A stretch of DNA of 64,000 nt, taken from Simiduia agarivorans SA1 = DSM 21679. Lineage in GTDB: Bacteria; Pseudomonadota; Gammaproteobacteria; Pseudomonadales; Cellvibrionaceae. The notes beneath the pieces were generated by a model. It searched no databases, had not been told where the DNA came from, and saw nothing but the letters and a program-made list of their open reading frames with translations. Within the stretch, counting starts at the first letter, position 1, and every line of letters begins with the position of its first letter. The stretch lies in NCBI RefSeq assembly GCF_000305785.2, contig NC_018868.3, positions 1,226,001-1,290,000 on the forward strand, written 5' to 3'. The position numbers and the translations under genes were made by a program. Positions 48,824 to 58,086 of this stretch are shown here, piece by piece.

Positions 48824-50042
48824 CCTGCATGTTCCTCGGCAAACTTGCATTCACTTCAAAACCCGTCTGGCCCGCACCCGCGCAAAAAGTACCGCCCAGA
48901 AGTTGCACCCGCTCGCGCATGCCGATCAGCCCATGGCCCTGAGCGGATGCGAGCGGAGCCGGCTTAGCCGGGCCTGCGCCATTGTCGCGCACAGACACGG
49001 TAATCACGTGTTCATTGCCTTCAATCGCAACCCACACCTGCACATTGGAGCCGGCGTGTTTGATCACATTGGTCAGCGCCTCCTGTACTAACCGGTACAC
49101 CGTCAGATCCAACCGCGGTTGCAAGTCCTCCAGCGCGCCGCTCAGTTCAAGAGATACATCCGGCCCGGCCTTGATCACCTGCGCCACTAACGCCGGCAAA
49201 TCGCGTACGCCCGGTTGCGGGACCAGCGCCACCGCCTGTTGTCTGGGCCTTAACACGCTGAGTAGTTGGCGCATTTCCGCCAGCGCCTGCCGGCCTGCGT
49301 GTTCGACCGCGGCCATGGCATCAACGGCAGCCTGCGGATCGGTTTTAGCCACCGTGCGCGCGGCTCCGGCCTGTACGGTCATCAGGCTTAACTGGTGTGC
49401 CACCACATCGTGCATTTCCCGTGCGATGCGCGAACGCTCCGCCGCCACCGCCCGCTCCGCTTCGGCGTGCTGTTCGCGTTCCAGATGCTGCGCGCGCTCT
49501 TCAAGCAGACGCAGATATTCGGCCCTGAAACGCAAACGGCGGCCCAGATACCAGACGCCTATCACCATCATCACGGTCATGGTGCCGCCGGCGGTCAGGC
49601 TGTTAACCAGCGCTCGATCCACCAGAATAAAGACGGCGGCAGCGGCAACACCGGCAACACTGGCATGCCGGTTGGCTTCATAGCGGCCCAGGCTGTAAAG
49701 CGAAACCGCCAGTGCCACCAGGCCATCGACGGGTGCGGCCACATAAACCAGCACCGACGCCGAGAGCACCAGCGCGTGCACTTGCCACGGATGACTGCGC
49801 CGCCATAACAGCGCCAGGCTCGCGGAAAAGGCCAGTTGAAAAGTCGCCACATGGGTAAATGAGGTCAGCGCAAACAGATCGTGCCCGGCGCGGGAAGACC
49901 ACATCAACAGCGTCAGAATCAGCGCGAGTAGCGCTAACAACAGGTCGGCGAATTGAGGCCAGCGCGCCAATGGCCGCCACAGCGCGTAGTGCCCCGTGAA
50001 AGGTTTATTGGCAACGCTATTGGTGGAGGCCGGTTGATTCAT
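48816..50042 (-). CDS. NarL/DesK-family sensor histidine kinase
   Basis: This 408-residue kinase has five or six N-terminal membrane segments (about 30-165) with very short loops, so it probably senses membrane or lipid state. A HisKA_3 dimerisation domain follows with H211 in EMHDVVAHQL. The HATPase_c domain shows ALTNVIKHAGS, VRDNGAGP and GHGLIGMRERV. It pairs with the overlapping LuxR-type regulator. The DUF2306 gene diverges from it and may be a target. Confidence 0.91.
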   Translation of the reverse strand: MNQPASTNSVANKPFTGHYALWRPLARWPQFADLLLALLALILTLLMWSSRAGHDLFALTSFTHVATFQLAFSASLALLWRRSHPWQVHALVLSASVLVYVAAPVDGLVALAVSLYSLGRYEANRHASVAGVAAAAVFILVDRALVNSLTAGGTMTVMMVIGVWYLGRRLRFRAEYLRLLEERAQHLEREQHAEAERAVAAERSRIAREMHDVVAHQLSLMTVQAGAARTVAKTDPQAAVDAMAAVEHAGRQALAEMRQLLSVLRPRQQAVALVPQPGVRDLPALVAQVIKAGPDVSLELSGALEDLQPRLDLTVYRLVQEALTNVIKHAGSNVQVWVAIEGNEHVITVSVRDNGAGPAKPAPLASAQGHGLIGMRERVQLLGGTFCAGAGQTGFEVNASLPRNMQDA

Positions 50043-50212
50043 GAATGCATGCTAAACCAGCTGGCGCCGGGTGTCATGCCACCGGCGGCGGAGCCCGGTC
50101 GTACCCGCCTCCGCCTTTTGGGGGAGGCCCGGTTAGCGCCTGCGGCCGATGTGCGCCCAAGCTCAGCCGTTCACCATGGGCACCACTGAATGCCAATAAA
50201 CGGAGCATACTC

Positions 50213-51040
50213 ATGAGGTCTCTCGCCATCCACTCGCGCGGCTTACCGCACATTCAACCCCAACGCCTGGTCAACCACGCCGTCAACATCTGGTTCGGCC
50301 TTGCGCTCATCGGCCACTGGTTGTTTCTGGCCTATCTGTTAGTAGTGTTTTTTCCGCCCATAGCGGCGGATGGCATGGAAGGCTTGAAGGGCATGCACCT
50401 GCCTTCCGGTTTTAGAGAAGGCGATTTCTGGGGCAACCTGGCGGCTACCAGCCATGTACTGCTGGCGGCCATTATCATCGGGGGCGGACCGCTGCAGTTG
50501 ATGCCGGCGGTACGCAACCGATTTCCCCGTTTCCACCGCCTGCTCGGCCGCGCCTATTTGTTATCCGCAGTCACATCCGCCATTGGCGGCCTGTACATTA
50601 CATGGACCCGCAGCCCCATCGGCGATGTCATTTCCAAGCTCGGGATTTCCGGCGATGCCGTGCTGATCATCGTGTGCGCCTTCATGGCGGTACGCCACGC
50701 CATGGCCGGGCGATTCACCGAACACCGGCGCTGGGCCATGCGCCTGTTTCTGGTGGCCAGTGCGGTGTGGTTTTTCCGTGTTGGGCTGATGGGCTGGGTT
50801 TTACTCACCGGTGGCGCCGGCATTGATTTCGAAACCTTTACCGGCCCGTTTCTCTATGTGCTGGGTTTTGCCCAATACCTGTTGCCGCTGGCCATGTTGG
50901 AATGGTATCTCCACTGTCAGCGCAGCAGGCAGGCATGGCAAGCATGGAGTTTTGCTTTAGTACTGGCGCTGCTGACCCTGTACATGGGAGCGGGTATTTT
51001 TGCCGCCACCATGGGCATGTGGCTTCCGCGCATGAGCTGA
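50213..51040 (+). CDS. DUF2306 inner membrane protein
   Basis: This 275-residue protein has about seven membrane segments. The conserved pattern HVLLAAIIIGGGPLQLMPAVRNRFPRFHRLLGRAYL (residues 81-116) and EHRRWAMRLFLV fits DUF2306, a cytochrome-b561-like family with conserved histidines. Its function is unknown. The ATG at 50213 has CGGAG 7 bp upstream. The longer open frame begins in low-complexity sequence and is rejected. It diverges from the sensor kinase. Confidence 0.83.
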   Translation: MRSLAIHSRGLPHIQPQRLVNHAVNIWFGLALIGHWLFLAYLLVVFFPPIAADGMEGLKGMHLPSGFREGDFWGNLAATSHVLLAAIIIGGGPLQLMPAVRNRFPRFHRLLGRAYLLSAVTSAIGGLYITWTRSPIGDVISKLGISGDAVLIIVCAFMAVRHAMAGRFTEHRRWAMRLFLVASAVWFFRVGLMGWVLLTGGAGIDFETFTGPFLYVLGFAQYLLPLAMLEWYLHCQRSRQAWQAWSFALVLALLTLYMGAGIFAATMGMWLPRMS

Positions 51041-51148
51041 GTATCTCGCAAGCTGAGGTGTGCGTCGCCCGGCGCACAACTGCACGGCTACGAAGTACAC
51101 ATCCGCCACCATCGTTCGCACGTAAACCCCGGAAAGGAGAACCAGACC

Positions 51149-51322
51149 ATGTTCGGACTATTTACCCGCGACCCCACCAAAAAGCTACAGCGCCAATATG
51201 AAACTTTGTTAACCGATGCCATGGCCGCGCAAAGAAAGGGCGATATTAAACGCTACTCAATGCTGACCGAAGAGGCGGAAGCTATCCGGGTAAAAATTGA
51301 ACAAATCCAGGGCACTAAATAG
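51149..51322 (+). CDS. DUF6435-like small cytoplasmic protein
   Basis: This 57-residue protein begins MFGLFTRDPTKKLQRQYETLL and continues as two charged helices ending KIEQIQGTK. The start pattern and length match a small conserved family (DUF6435) of unknown function found in gammaproteobacteria. AAGGAGA lies 8 bp before the ATG, a strong ribosome binding site. Confidence 0.78.
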   Translation: MFGLFTRDPTKKLQRQYETLLTDAMAAQRKGDIKRYSMLTEEAEAIRVKIEQIQGTK

Positions 51323-51672
51323 TCATTGGCAGCCCCGGTTAAAAAGTAGCGCTACGGCGGGATTGCATTCCTTCCTACCATAGTGCCTGCGCCAGTTCGT
51401 TCACCAAGGCGACTTCAACCCGATCAGCGACGTCCCTTCCTCCAAATGCACGCTGACATCAATAAAGCCAGCCGGGAAATACGCAGCAAATTGGCGACGG
51501 CTTCATTGCCGACAACCCGGCCAGGGTTTTTAACGTCCCCAAAAAGAGTCTGGACTGTAAAGGGCGTATTCCCCCACGGCCCGGGCTCTTGGCAAAAACG
51601 TTGCAATGAGAAAGCGCCCATCGATGGTTGATCTGAAATACCAGCGCCACCGTAAGCATCGATAGCCCACTC
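51323..51672 (-). other. Gap with possible decayed coding remnant
   Basis: On the minus strand, protein-like stretches occur in three frames: EWAIDAYGGAGISDQPSMG to NEAVANLLR (about 51655-51480), then FPAGFIDVSVHLEEGTSLIG, then RDVADRVEVALVNELAQALW before a stop near 51380. Together they look like a gene broken by frameshifts, but I recognise no family and cannot exclude chance. No other gene is supported here. Confidence 0.3.
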
Positions 51673-52203
51673 ATGCAGTTATCGATTATGACCCAGATAT
51701 ACACTCGACTGACCTATGCCAGCACCGCCACCTTCCTCACCAACAGCCGTGGCGGGATCGAGGCAGATGTTGCCCGCATTTTGCTGCAATCCCGGAAAAA
51801 CAACAGCCACGCAGGCGTGGGCGGTGTGCTGCATTATGGTAATGGCTACTTCTTTCAGTGTTTGGAGGGCCCGCGTGACCAGGTGAACGCGCTGTACCGA
51901 AAAATCTCCAAGGACAGCCGTCACAAAAACGTTCAGGTGTTGTCGATGGTGACAATCAACAAAAGGCTATTTGACCGATGGTCAATGAAGTACCTGCCAC
52001 TGGAAGAAAACCTCACTGCCTCGCTCAAAAAGATCGGACAGGACGCGTTTAATCCCTATCTTCTCAGCGACAGCATGATAGATGACCTGCTGAAAGCCTG
52101 CGTAATCGGCCAAGATCCCACCGCCAAGATGACAACCGAAGCACCGAAAAAGAAAGACAGCTCAGTGGCCGGCTGGTGGCGTCGGATTTGGCAAGCCTCT
52201 TAA
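51673..52203 (+). CDS. BLUF-domain blue-light sensor
   Basis: This 176-residue protein has an N-terminal BLUF domain (about 8-105) that should bind FAD. The key residues are Y15 in LTYAST, N44 in NSHAGVGG, Q62 in FFQCLEGP and the late RLFDRWSMKYLP. The C-terminal 70 residues form a short helical extension without an enzymatic output domain, so signalling is likely by protein contact. The variant GVGG replaces the usual GITG. An alternative start at 51688 would give the more usual short lead before the Tyr. Neither start has a clear ribosome binding site. Confidence 0.86.
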   Translation: MQLSIMTQIYTRLTYASTATFLTNSRGGIEADVARILLQSRKNNSHAGVGGVLHYGNGYFFQCLEGPRDQVNALYRKISKDSRHKNVQVLSMVTINKRLFDRWSMKYLPLEENLTASLKKIGQDAFNPYLLSDSMIDDLLKACVIGQDPTAKMTTEAPKKKDSSVAGWWRRIWQAS

Positions 52204-52219
52204 TTGGGGTCAGATAAGA
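52201..52219 (+). repeat. REP-like repeat, left copy
   Basis: TAATTGGGGTCAGATAAGA begins inside the BLUF stop codon. The same sequence in inverted orientation lies beyond the 5' end of the transposase (53019-53037), with two more copies after it. This is the usual layout of a REP-associated transposase element. Confidence 0.8.
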
Positions 52220-52230
52220 CTTTCGGCGCG

Positions 52231-52929
52231 CTATTCAACATCTGGTGTGATTATAGGGCGCCCTACCACCGCCGGTCGCTGGCGCCGGTCATGCAGGGCT
52301 TCCAGCTCATCCTTGAAACGACCGTCACCCAATGCCAGACCAGCATTCACTGCCGACCGGATGCTCGTCACCATGCCAGGTTCCATATGGGCTTTGAAAA
52401 GTTGCCGGTACGCGCCCTGACGATCGGCATCATTCAAGGCCAACCTGAGGTACTCCTCATGTGGCGTATGCATCGCCACCTTTAATCCAAAGGCGTGTGC
52501 CCGGTAACTGGACCAGACATACGCCGAAGGATCATCCACCATACCCGCGCGCACAGGGTTTAGCTCTATGTAGCGCTGGCATACCAACAGGTAGTCGGTT
52601 GCCTGCACCAGGCCCGCCCGGAAACGCCCCTCCCATAGAGTGCCGCTGCGCTTGTATGTTCGATTAAAGTACCGGACGTACCGTCTCCCCAGCGCCTGCA
52701 TCATTGAAGAGACTGCCTTATCAGCCCTGGGTGTCACCAGCAGATGAACATGATTAGTCATCAACACCCATGCATGGATATCCACTTTGAATTCTGTGGC
52801 ATATTCGGCTAACCAGTGAAGGTATCAGGCCATGTCTTCTTCGGAGCCGAAGCACACCTGGCGGTTATTGCCGCGCTGGACGATGTGTTGAGGAATACCT
52901 ATGGGAGATATCCGAGGAAGTCTTGCCAT
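52231..52929 (-). pseudogene. REP-associated tyrosine transposase, interrupted by a stop codon
   Basis: From an ATG at 52929 the frame reads MARLPRISPIGIPQHIVQRG and QVCFGSEEDMA, then hits TGA at 52827-52825. It continues in the same frame with YLHWLAEYATEFKVDIHAWVLMTNHVHLLVTP (residues 36-67) to 52231. The HUH motif NHVHLL and GTLWEGRFRAGLV identify an IS200/IS605-like Y1 transposase of the REP-associated kind. One nonsense codon at position 35 breaks it. A downstream GTG at 52785 could yield a shorter product but would lose part of the fold. Flanking inverted repeats support the family call. Confidence 0.88.
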
Positions 52930-52994
52930 GGCAGCATCCTTGTCGCCATTGAAGTGAGGAGTGAATTTAACACAGGAGATTAGGCGATAATCTT

Positions 52995-53139
52995 AAAAGA
53001 TGATTTATGCGCCTTAATTCTTATCTGACCCCAATTATTCGGGGTTAATGCGGCATTCTCAAAAGGTGATTTATGCGCCCTAATTCTTATCTGGCCCCAA
53101 TTATTAACCCCAATTACTATTCTTATCTGACCCCAATTA
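52995..53139. repeat. REP-like repeats, right cluster
   Basis: Three copies of TCTTATCTGACCCCAATTA occur at 53019-53037, 53085-53103 (one mismatch) and 53121-53139, inverted relative to the copy at 52201. The first two lie in 45-bp direct repeats (52995-53039 and 53061-53105) that differ at only a few bases. They mark the edge of the AT-rich island. Confidence 0.82.
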
Positions 53140-53156
53140 TTTAATTATTTCGAAAA

Positions 53157-53606
53157 TTAGCCGTTTTTCTGCAATGGCTTCCAATTACCCTGTATTTGAG
53201 AATTTTTTTCTATCTTTTCTGAAATCATTTTTCTGAACAACAGAAATTTTTCAGCCTCGTCCGCTTCGGAATTCCTTACAACTTCTGCTAGGGTCGCCCA
53301 AGCCTCTTCTGCTTCCACTTCTTCTAAGTTTGAAAAGGGCCCCTGAAGTGCTATGTAAATATCGTTCCCTAACTCTTTAGCAAATGTTGATGACAGTGAA
53401 GACGGCTCTCTAATAACCAAATAAAATACCAACCCTGTATAGACGGCAAGAAATGCAATTATCGAATTAACAAGTGTATTTCTATAAAGCTCAAATGAAT
53501 ACGCCATTCCACCCAGAACTGCTTCAACCATAAGCAGAAGTAGAACTAGAAAAGTGAATGGATCTTTGACTTTATCGAGTATTTTTGCATCAACCTTAGG
53601 CATCAT
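53157..53606 (-). CDS. Two-TM protein coupled to EVE-domain protein
   Basis: This 149-residue protein has two membrane segments (about 17-36 and 45-65) and a soluble, acidic, helical C-terminal tail (70-149, with EEVEAEEAWATLAEVV). The layout is like that of small 2TM effectors in bacterial conflict systems, but I recognise no family. Its start overlaps the EVE-domain gene by 11 bp, so the two are made together. Base composition is much richer in AT than in the flanks, which suggests transfer. Confidence 0.66.
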   Translation of the reverse strand: MMPKVDAKILDKVKDPFTFLVLLLLMVEAVLGGMAYSFELYRNTLVNSIIAFLAVYTGLVFYLVIREPSSLSSTFAKELGNDIYIALQGPFSNLEEVEAEEAWATLAEVVRNSEADEAEKFLLFRKMISEKIEKNSQIQGNWKPLQKNG

Positions 53607-54024
53607 TACCTCCTAATTTAGGAGGCATTTCACCGCATTTATTTATCAGATCTATTAATGCACGAGACTCTTCGTCAGTTAATAAAAAATTGGTAGCCTG
53701 AGGAGCCCTAAACAAAAGCATGTTTTTTAAAATTTGGTCAGCACAAATTTTTCGCTTAGAAAGTTTATTGCAAAACTTTTTTTCATAGACAACATCTACA
53801 CCATAACTCTGCCAGTCGTCTCTTATATATGGCTCGGATTCAATCACGCCCCAACCATACATTCCCTTCCGATCATCTGCACCCGCCATCCAAAAAAACA
53901 CTATATCGCCGAGCTTCATTCTTTTTCTATATCTGGTCGCATACCAAGTGTCTTTTTTACCCTCTACGACCTCTAACTCAAGGTCAAAGCGTTCTGGAAT
54001 TGATTGAAATATAAAAACACTCAT
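53596..54024 (-). CDS. EVE-domain protein
   Basis: This 142-residue PUA-like EVE-domain protein has the core TWYATRYRKRMKLGDIVFFWMAG (26-48) followed by GMYGWGVIESEPY (55-66). EVE domains bind modified bases or RNA and often sit in restriction and defence contexts. The ATG at 54024 with GGGA upstream is preferred to a GTG at 54036. It overlaps the two-TM gene by 11 bp. A sensor role upstream of a membrane effector is an inference from this coupling. Confidence 0.8.
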   Translation of the reverse strand: MSVFIFQSIPERFDLELEVVEGKKDTWYATRYRKRMKLGDIVFFWMAGADDRKGMYGWGVIESEPYIRDDWQSYGVDVVYEKKFCNKLSKRKICADQILKNMLLFRAPQATNFLLTDEESRALIDLINKCGEMPPKLGGNDA

Positions 54025-54243
54025 TAATATTCCCACTTAGAAGCAGTAAATAACGCCCCGACGTTGCCCCCAAAGTCAAACGAACCACCCATCATTCCCA
54101 GAGAAAATAAGGGCATAAAATGCGTTAAAAAACTGAGACCATCGAAAGTAGTAGCAAGTTATGCTAATGGGCGGAAGAAATTCAGTCGCGCCCGCCCTAT
54201 TAAAAAGGAGCTATGAGAAACCTCGATTATTCAAGATTAAAGA

Positions 54244-54669
54244 TCATGACTCCTGGTCAATTATGCTAAAGTTCTCTCTCATAGCGTCAACAATTAAGCC
54301 AATCAAATAGCCAAATATTTCCGCCTCAACCCACTCTGGAACGTATGGAAGATCAAATTTTTTATTCAGCCTCGCCCCTAATACAGAAGCCAGTTCTTTC
54401 GCGTCCTTATCAGATATCCCATCAGATGAATTTTTCACCAAACCATACAGCTCATTTGGTAAACTTTGATATAACAGTCTATCAACCAACTTTACAGTTT
54501 TAACGAAAATGACTTTTTCCGTCCCCTCTTTAATAAATGGAATATTGATTTTTTCATTTAGCTTGGTAGCTAGAACCTCAACCTCTTCAGGCGAAAGCAT
54601 CTCTATCTGTTGATCCATATCTTGCTTAACAATATTCCGCTGCTCTTCTGTTAAAACAATATTAGTCAT
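54244..54669 (-). CDS. Protein of unknown function with internal duplication
   Basis: This 141-residue soluble protein contains two similar units. Residues about 26-66 contain EEVEVLATKLNEKINIPFI followed by a Val/Leu-rich helix. Residues about 86-130 contain KDAKELASVLGARLNKKFDL followed by EWVEAEIFGYLIGLIVDAM. The shared pattern of a charged helix, a (K/N)xxIPF or DLPY turn and a hydrophobic helix suggests an internal duplication. No family is recognised. AGAGG lies 7 bp before the ATG at 54669, and the frame continues to 54720 without another good start. Confidence 0.62.
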   Translation of the reverse strand: MTNIVLTEEQRNIVKQDMDQQIEMLSPEEVEVLATKLNEKINIPFIKEGTEKVIFVKTVKLVDRLLYQSLPNELYGLVKNSSDGISDKDAKELASVLGARLNKKFDLPYVPEWVEAEIFGYLIGLIVDAMRENFSIIDQES

Positions 54670-55573
54670 AACAAGGCCTCTATTAAAAGTTAACAATGAA
54701 TTGGCACTATCAATAAACAAAAAAATAACGGCACCATCTATTTATTGATACGTGGCACACGCTTGATATAACCCAGACCCCGCTAAAAATCATCAATAAA
54801 TTTTAAGAATCCACTAGAACCAGCATAAAGACTGAAAAATATTCCGACACTAAAAACCTTTGCAAAAGAAAACCCTTACTAACTAAGACCGCGAAGAAAC
54901 AAGCCCCTTCGCTTCGCATATTTGACTAAATCTATTTTTGGCGACAAAAAACAATAAATGGTGCCAAAAATTCCACGGCCACCGCATTAACTAGCAGCAA
55001 AGACCAACCATCTTTATAGATCTGCCTACATTCGACATGGAAAGTACTATCGCAGGCGACACCCTCTTCCGAAACATGATTATTTCAACTCTAGACGATG
55101 TGCTGACAAACACCTATTCAAGACACCAAGAGAAGTTCTTACCACAGCAACTTTCATTTCAGTAATGTAGTGAGGGATAGATTTAAAACGTAAGTTTACG
55201 GAACAATCTTAAATATTATTAATGCACTGCAATCCTCTACTGACTTCGACGATTTCAATAGTGCAACCTGTTCCGCCGCAAAAAAATCTCTCAAGTGATC
55301 TCAGCAGCAGCCCTATGAGACATCTTCAACCCTAGAGCTTGAACTTTTTGGTATAGGTTTTATAGGGTAAGCATTTTGCAGTCTTGGTCAAAGTCTATAA
55401 GGCGCCACTCCCCCAATTAAAAGCTTCGGTTAAGCCGGAACAGGTTAAAGCCGACCCAACTCACTCAATTAAATGGATTAAGAGCTAAATATTATTGCAG
55501 CTCCTCAATGCACATTTGTCACAAAAACCCTCAAATCCATTAGCCGAAGCCTAAAATCCTAGTTTTTTGATTA
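54670..55573. other. AT-rich non-coding stretch
   Basis: About 900 bp with no frame of 60 codons in either strand and no visible RNA gene, attC site or terminator that I can support. It holds the promoter of the gene at 54244 and otherwise looks like eroded sequence. Confidence 0.45.
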
Positions 55574-56062
55574 CTATTTATTTTCTTTTGCAAAGTAGTC
55601 AGGCCATTGCTCTTTACGGATTTCGTCATACCTGCTCACAGCCTGACTCCACATCCGTGCTGGTATAATAGGAGAGGCTGATCTAAGAATTTCCGACTTT
55701 ATAGACAGAATTTCGTAATTTTCTTGCGTCTCTAGCTCTATATCCCTCTCTAGATCGCGACGCAAGGATTCCCACTGCGCACCCACTCCTCTATGCTTTT
55801 CTGCATCCTCTTGAAATTTCATAAATGTCTGCAGTGATGATAGCACTACGGCTGATATTGCGATCCAAGAAATCACATGACTCGGAAAAATTTTTCCACC
55901 ATCATTCGGATATACGTCCGCACCGACAATCGCTGTAATAACGACTAATGGGATGCCAAGAAATAAATGTTTTTTTGCCAAGGAAGCAGCAACATAATGA
56001 TGCGCCACAGATCGCGTAGTTGCTTCTCTGTGCATTTTTAAAAGTATGCAATCTAATCTCAT
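55574..56062 (-). CDS. SLATT-like two-TM effector protein
   Basis: This 162-residue protein matches the SLATT pattern. An N-terminal helix (REATTRSVAHHYVAASLAKKH) leads into two membrane segments (about 32-50 and 63-83). A cytoplasmic helix SLQTFMKFQEDAEKHRGVGAQWESLRRDLE (80-109) follows, with the conserved family feel of LQTxxxF, hydrophilic HR and W/Y-xxLRR. SLATT proteins are predicted pore-forming effectors in defence systems, usually next to a nucleotidyltransferase or SLOG sensor, and none is seen adjacent here. The ATG at 56062 has only a distant GAGG. Confidence 0.68.
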   Translation of the reverse strand: MRLDCILLKMHREATTRSVAHHYVAASLAKKHLFLGIPLVVITAIVGADVYPNDGGKIFPSHVISWIAISAVVLSSLQTFMKFQEDAEKHRGVGAQWESLRRDLERDIELETQENYEILSIKSEILRSASPIIPARMWSQAVSRYDEIRKEQWPDYFAKENK

Positions 56063-57125
56063 GACGTTTCTTTACCTCAACTTTGATATCTCAATCTACT
56101 GCTCGGCATTGTTCACAAAATTAGCCGCTGCAATGATAGAGAAAAATTCAGACTACTTAAAAAAACTACTGCATCAGCAATAAGGGTCTTTCAATTTCAA
56201 ATATTAATGAAGACCTACAAATGCACTATAACCATTATGAGCGATTGACAGCATTAAGCGCCCACAATATATTCCTATATGCACTCATAAAACTTTCGCT
56301 TCGCCAAGCCTTCCACAACTATTTTTCGTTCATATCACGCCATACGTAATATTATAGCGATCCATACAACTCCTGAGCTTAAAACTAGGGATTTCCGTGA
56401 TTTCTTCGCCAACTAATTGCCGCCATCTACGCATGCGTCAACAGAATCAAACGCAACCAACCCAATGATATAAGCCCTAGAAGAATGCAGAATCTTTCAA
56501 TTAAGTATCAGCCCCTCTATTGCGTTTCACCACATCGCTTTTTTAATTCAAGATCAGAGGTAAATGCTGGATCCTACGTGTGAGTCGCGCGAAAACAACA
56601 AATGTTAACAGGCTCTACCTCTCCGCATTAACTGACAACACCGACAGCTCCGTCAGACCGACTTCTTAACCGACCTTTTATCAAGAGCACCTGATGCCGA
56701 GATCAAAATACGACACGAATCACCCAAGACTAAGATCGCCGCACAAAGATTACGGGGTGCACGAATTTAGAGATCAACCCTGAAACCACACTCTCGTTAA
56801 AATAGACAACGCATACTTTAGAAGTATCCGCTATCAGTTGACTATAATAGAAAATATTTTTAAAACAGTTGAAAATATAGATATCCTACCGACAAGATCC
56901 ATCATATTGACAACACCAACACTGATCTAAAAAATCCCGAACACAGCTAGATAAACCCATCAACATACCTAAGCTCCGTATTACCATTGGAACCCACTTG
57001 AATTTCCTAACACCCATATTTAAGACAACAAATGTAAATTCAATATCTAGCTTATCAATTATTATTTAATATCGGATTACAGTGGAACCAATTATACATC
57101 TTTACATAAACCATAAATTAAAACT
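56063..57125. other. AT-rich non-coding stretch
   Basis: About 1.06 kb lacking any frame of 60 codons. It is AT-rich and contains no supported gene, transfer RNA or repeat. A remnant of lost genes is likely, but none can be named. Confidence 0.45.
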
Positions 57126-58001
57126 TTACTCTGGGCAAAACTTTGATAGATCTTTTTCAAATTCAACTGTAACCAACTGCAGATAGTTTATAGCTGCAGA
57201 CAATATATCTTCATTTTCATATTCTGACCTATAATTTAAAAGTCTTTGCTCTGATTTTCTAAAATGAATTTCCGCATTATCACTTAGCAGCCAGTCTGTA
57301 ATACTTATATTCTTCCGATCTAACAATTTCCATGATTTATAGGCTGCATTCAATTCATTAGTCCAACCTGAAGAATGACTTTGTAGCTGAACCACATTTG
57401 GATATGGCGAATAGCCACCAATATTCGAAGTGTCCAACAGTAACCGTTTGTCTACATCACCATACCCTGTATCTTTCTGCGCAAAAACCGCCCGATCTAA
57501 GCGGGTAAGAGAAAGCATGCCAGTACACATTAAACAAGGCTCCAGACTAGAGTAAAGTGTATAGTTATTAGCCAAGTAGGACGGCGTACCAGGGCACATT
57601 AGATAGCTGCTAACGATTCGAACTTCAGCATGCTGTGAAGCGTTTTTGGTAGCATGTCGCGCATTTCTCGCCCAAAAGATAGGTTTAAGATCTGGTCCAA
57701 CAAGAACTCCACCTATATTGTGTCCTCGACGATTTTCTTTCAAGACATTAACTGACTGCCAGTTTTTATACACAACAGACATAGCCAAAAGAAGATAGAT
57801 ATCGTCTATTTCTTGCCTCTTCTCAATTTCATAGCTATTTGCATTTTCCTTAGCATTATTAATCGATGAGAGATTATTCTCCTCACCTAAAACACCGCTT
57901 TGAGAAAATAGAATATCGTGTTTTTCTTTTACATCTAGATTTGCAGTAGAGCAAGAAAAAACAAAAACAACACTAGCCATTGTTATTCGTCGAAAAAACA
58001 T
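57126..58001 (-). CDS. Lipoprotein with a CDA-fold deaminase domain
   Basis: This 291-residue protein starts MFFRRITMASVVFVFSC. C17 gives a plausible lipobox, although F at -2 is unusual. From about residue 68 it has a deaminase fold with HAE at 124-126 (zinc ligand and catalytic glutamate) and EPCLMC at 154-159 supplying two cysteine ligands, as in TadA-like and Bd3614-like deaminases. The C-terminal 90 residues are extra. Most deaminases are cytosolic, so a lipid-anchored one is odd. It could be a toxin or could act on exported or neighbouring-cell substrates. The target is unknown. Confidence 0.75.
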   Translation of the reverse strand: MFFRRITMASVVFVFSCSTANLDVKEKHDILFSQSGVLGEENNLSSINNAKENANSYEIEKRQEIDDIYLLLAMSVVYKNWQSVNVLKENRRGHNIGGVLVGPDLKPIFWARNARHATKNASQHAEVRIVSSYLMCPGTPSYLANNYTLYSSLEPCLMCTGMLSLTRLDRAVFAQKDTGYGDVDKRLLLDTSNIGGYSPYPNVVQLQSHSSGWTNELNAAYKSWKLLDRKNISITDWLLSDNAEIHFRKSEQRLLNYRSEYENEDILSAAINYLQLVTVEFEKDLSKFCPE

Positions 58002-58086
58002 AGTTCATCGCCACCCCATAGAAACTCAAGGAAACTATCAAACATTAAAAAATTAGTGACCACTGTCCATCAGCGCACCTTTACAG

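Noticed and set aside
51383..51631. 82-codon plus-strand frame before the BLUF gene
   Set aside because: It is basic, low in complexity, and has no ribosome binding site. The minus strand looks more protein-like.
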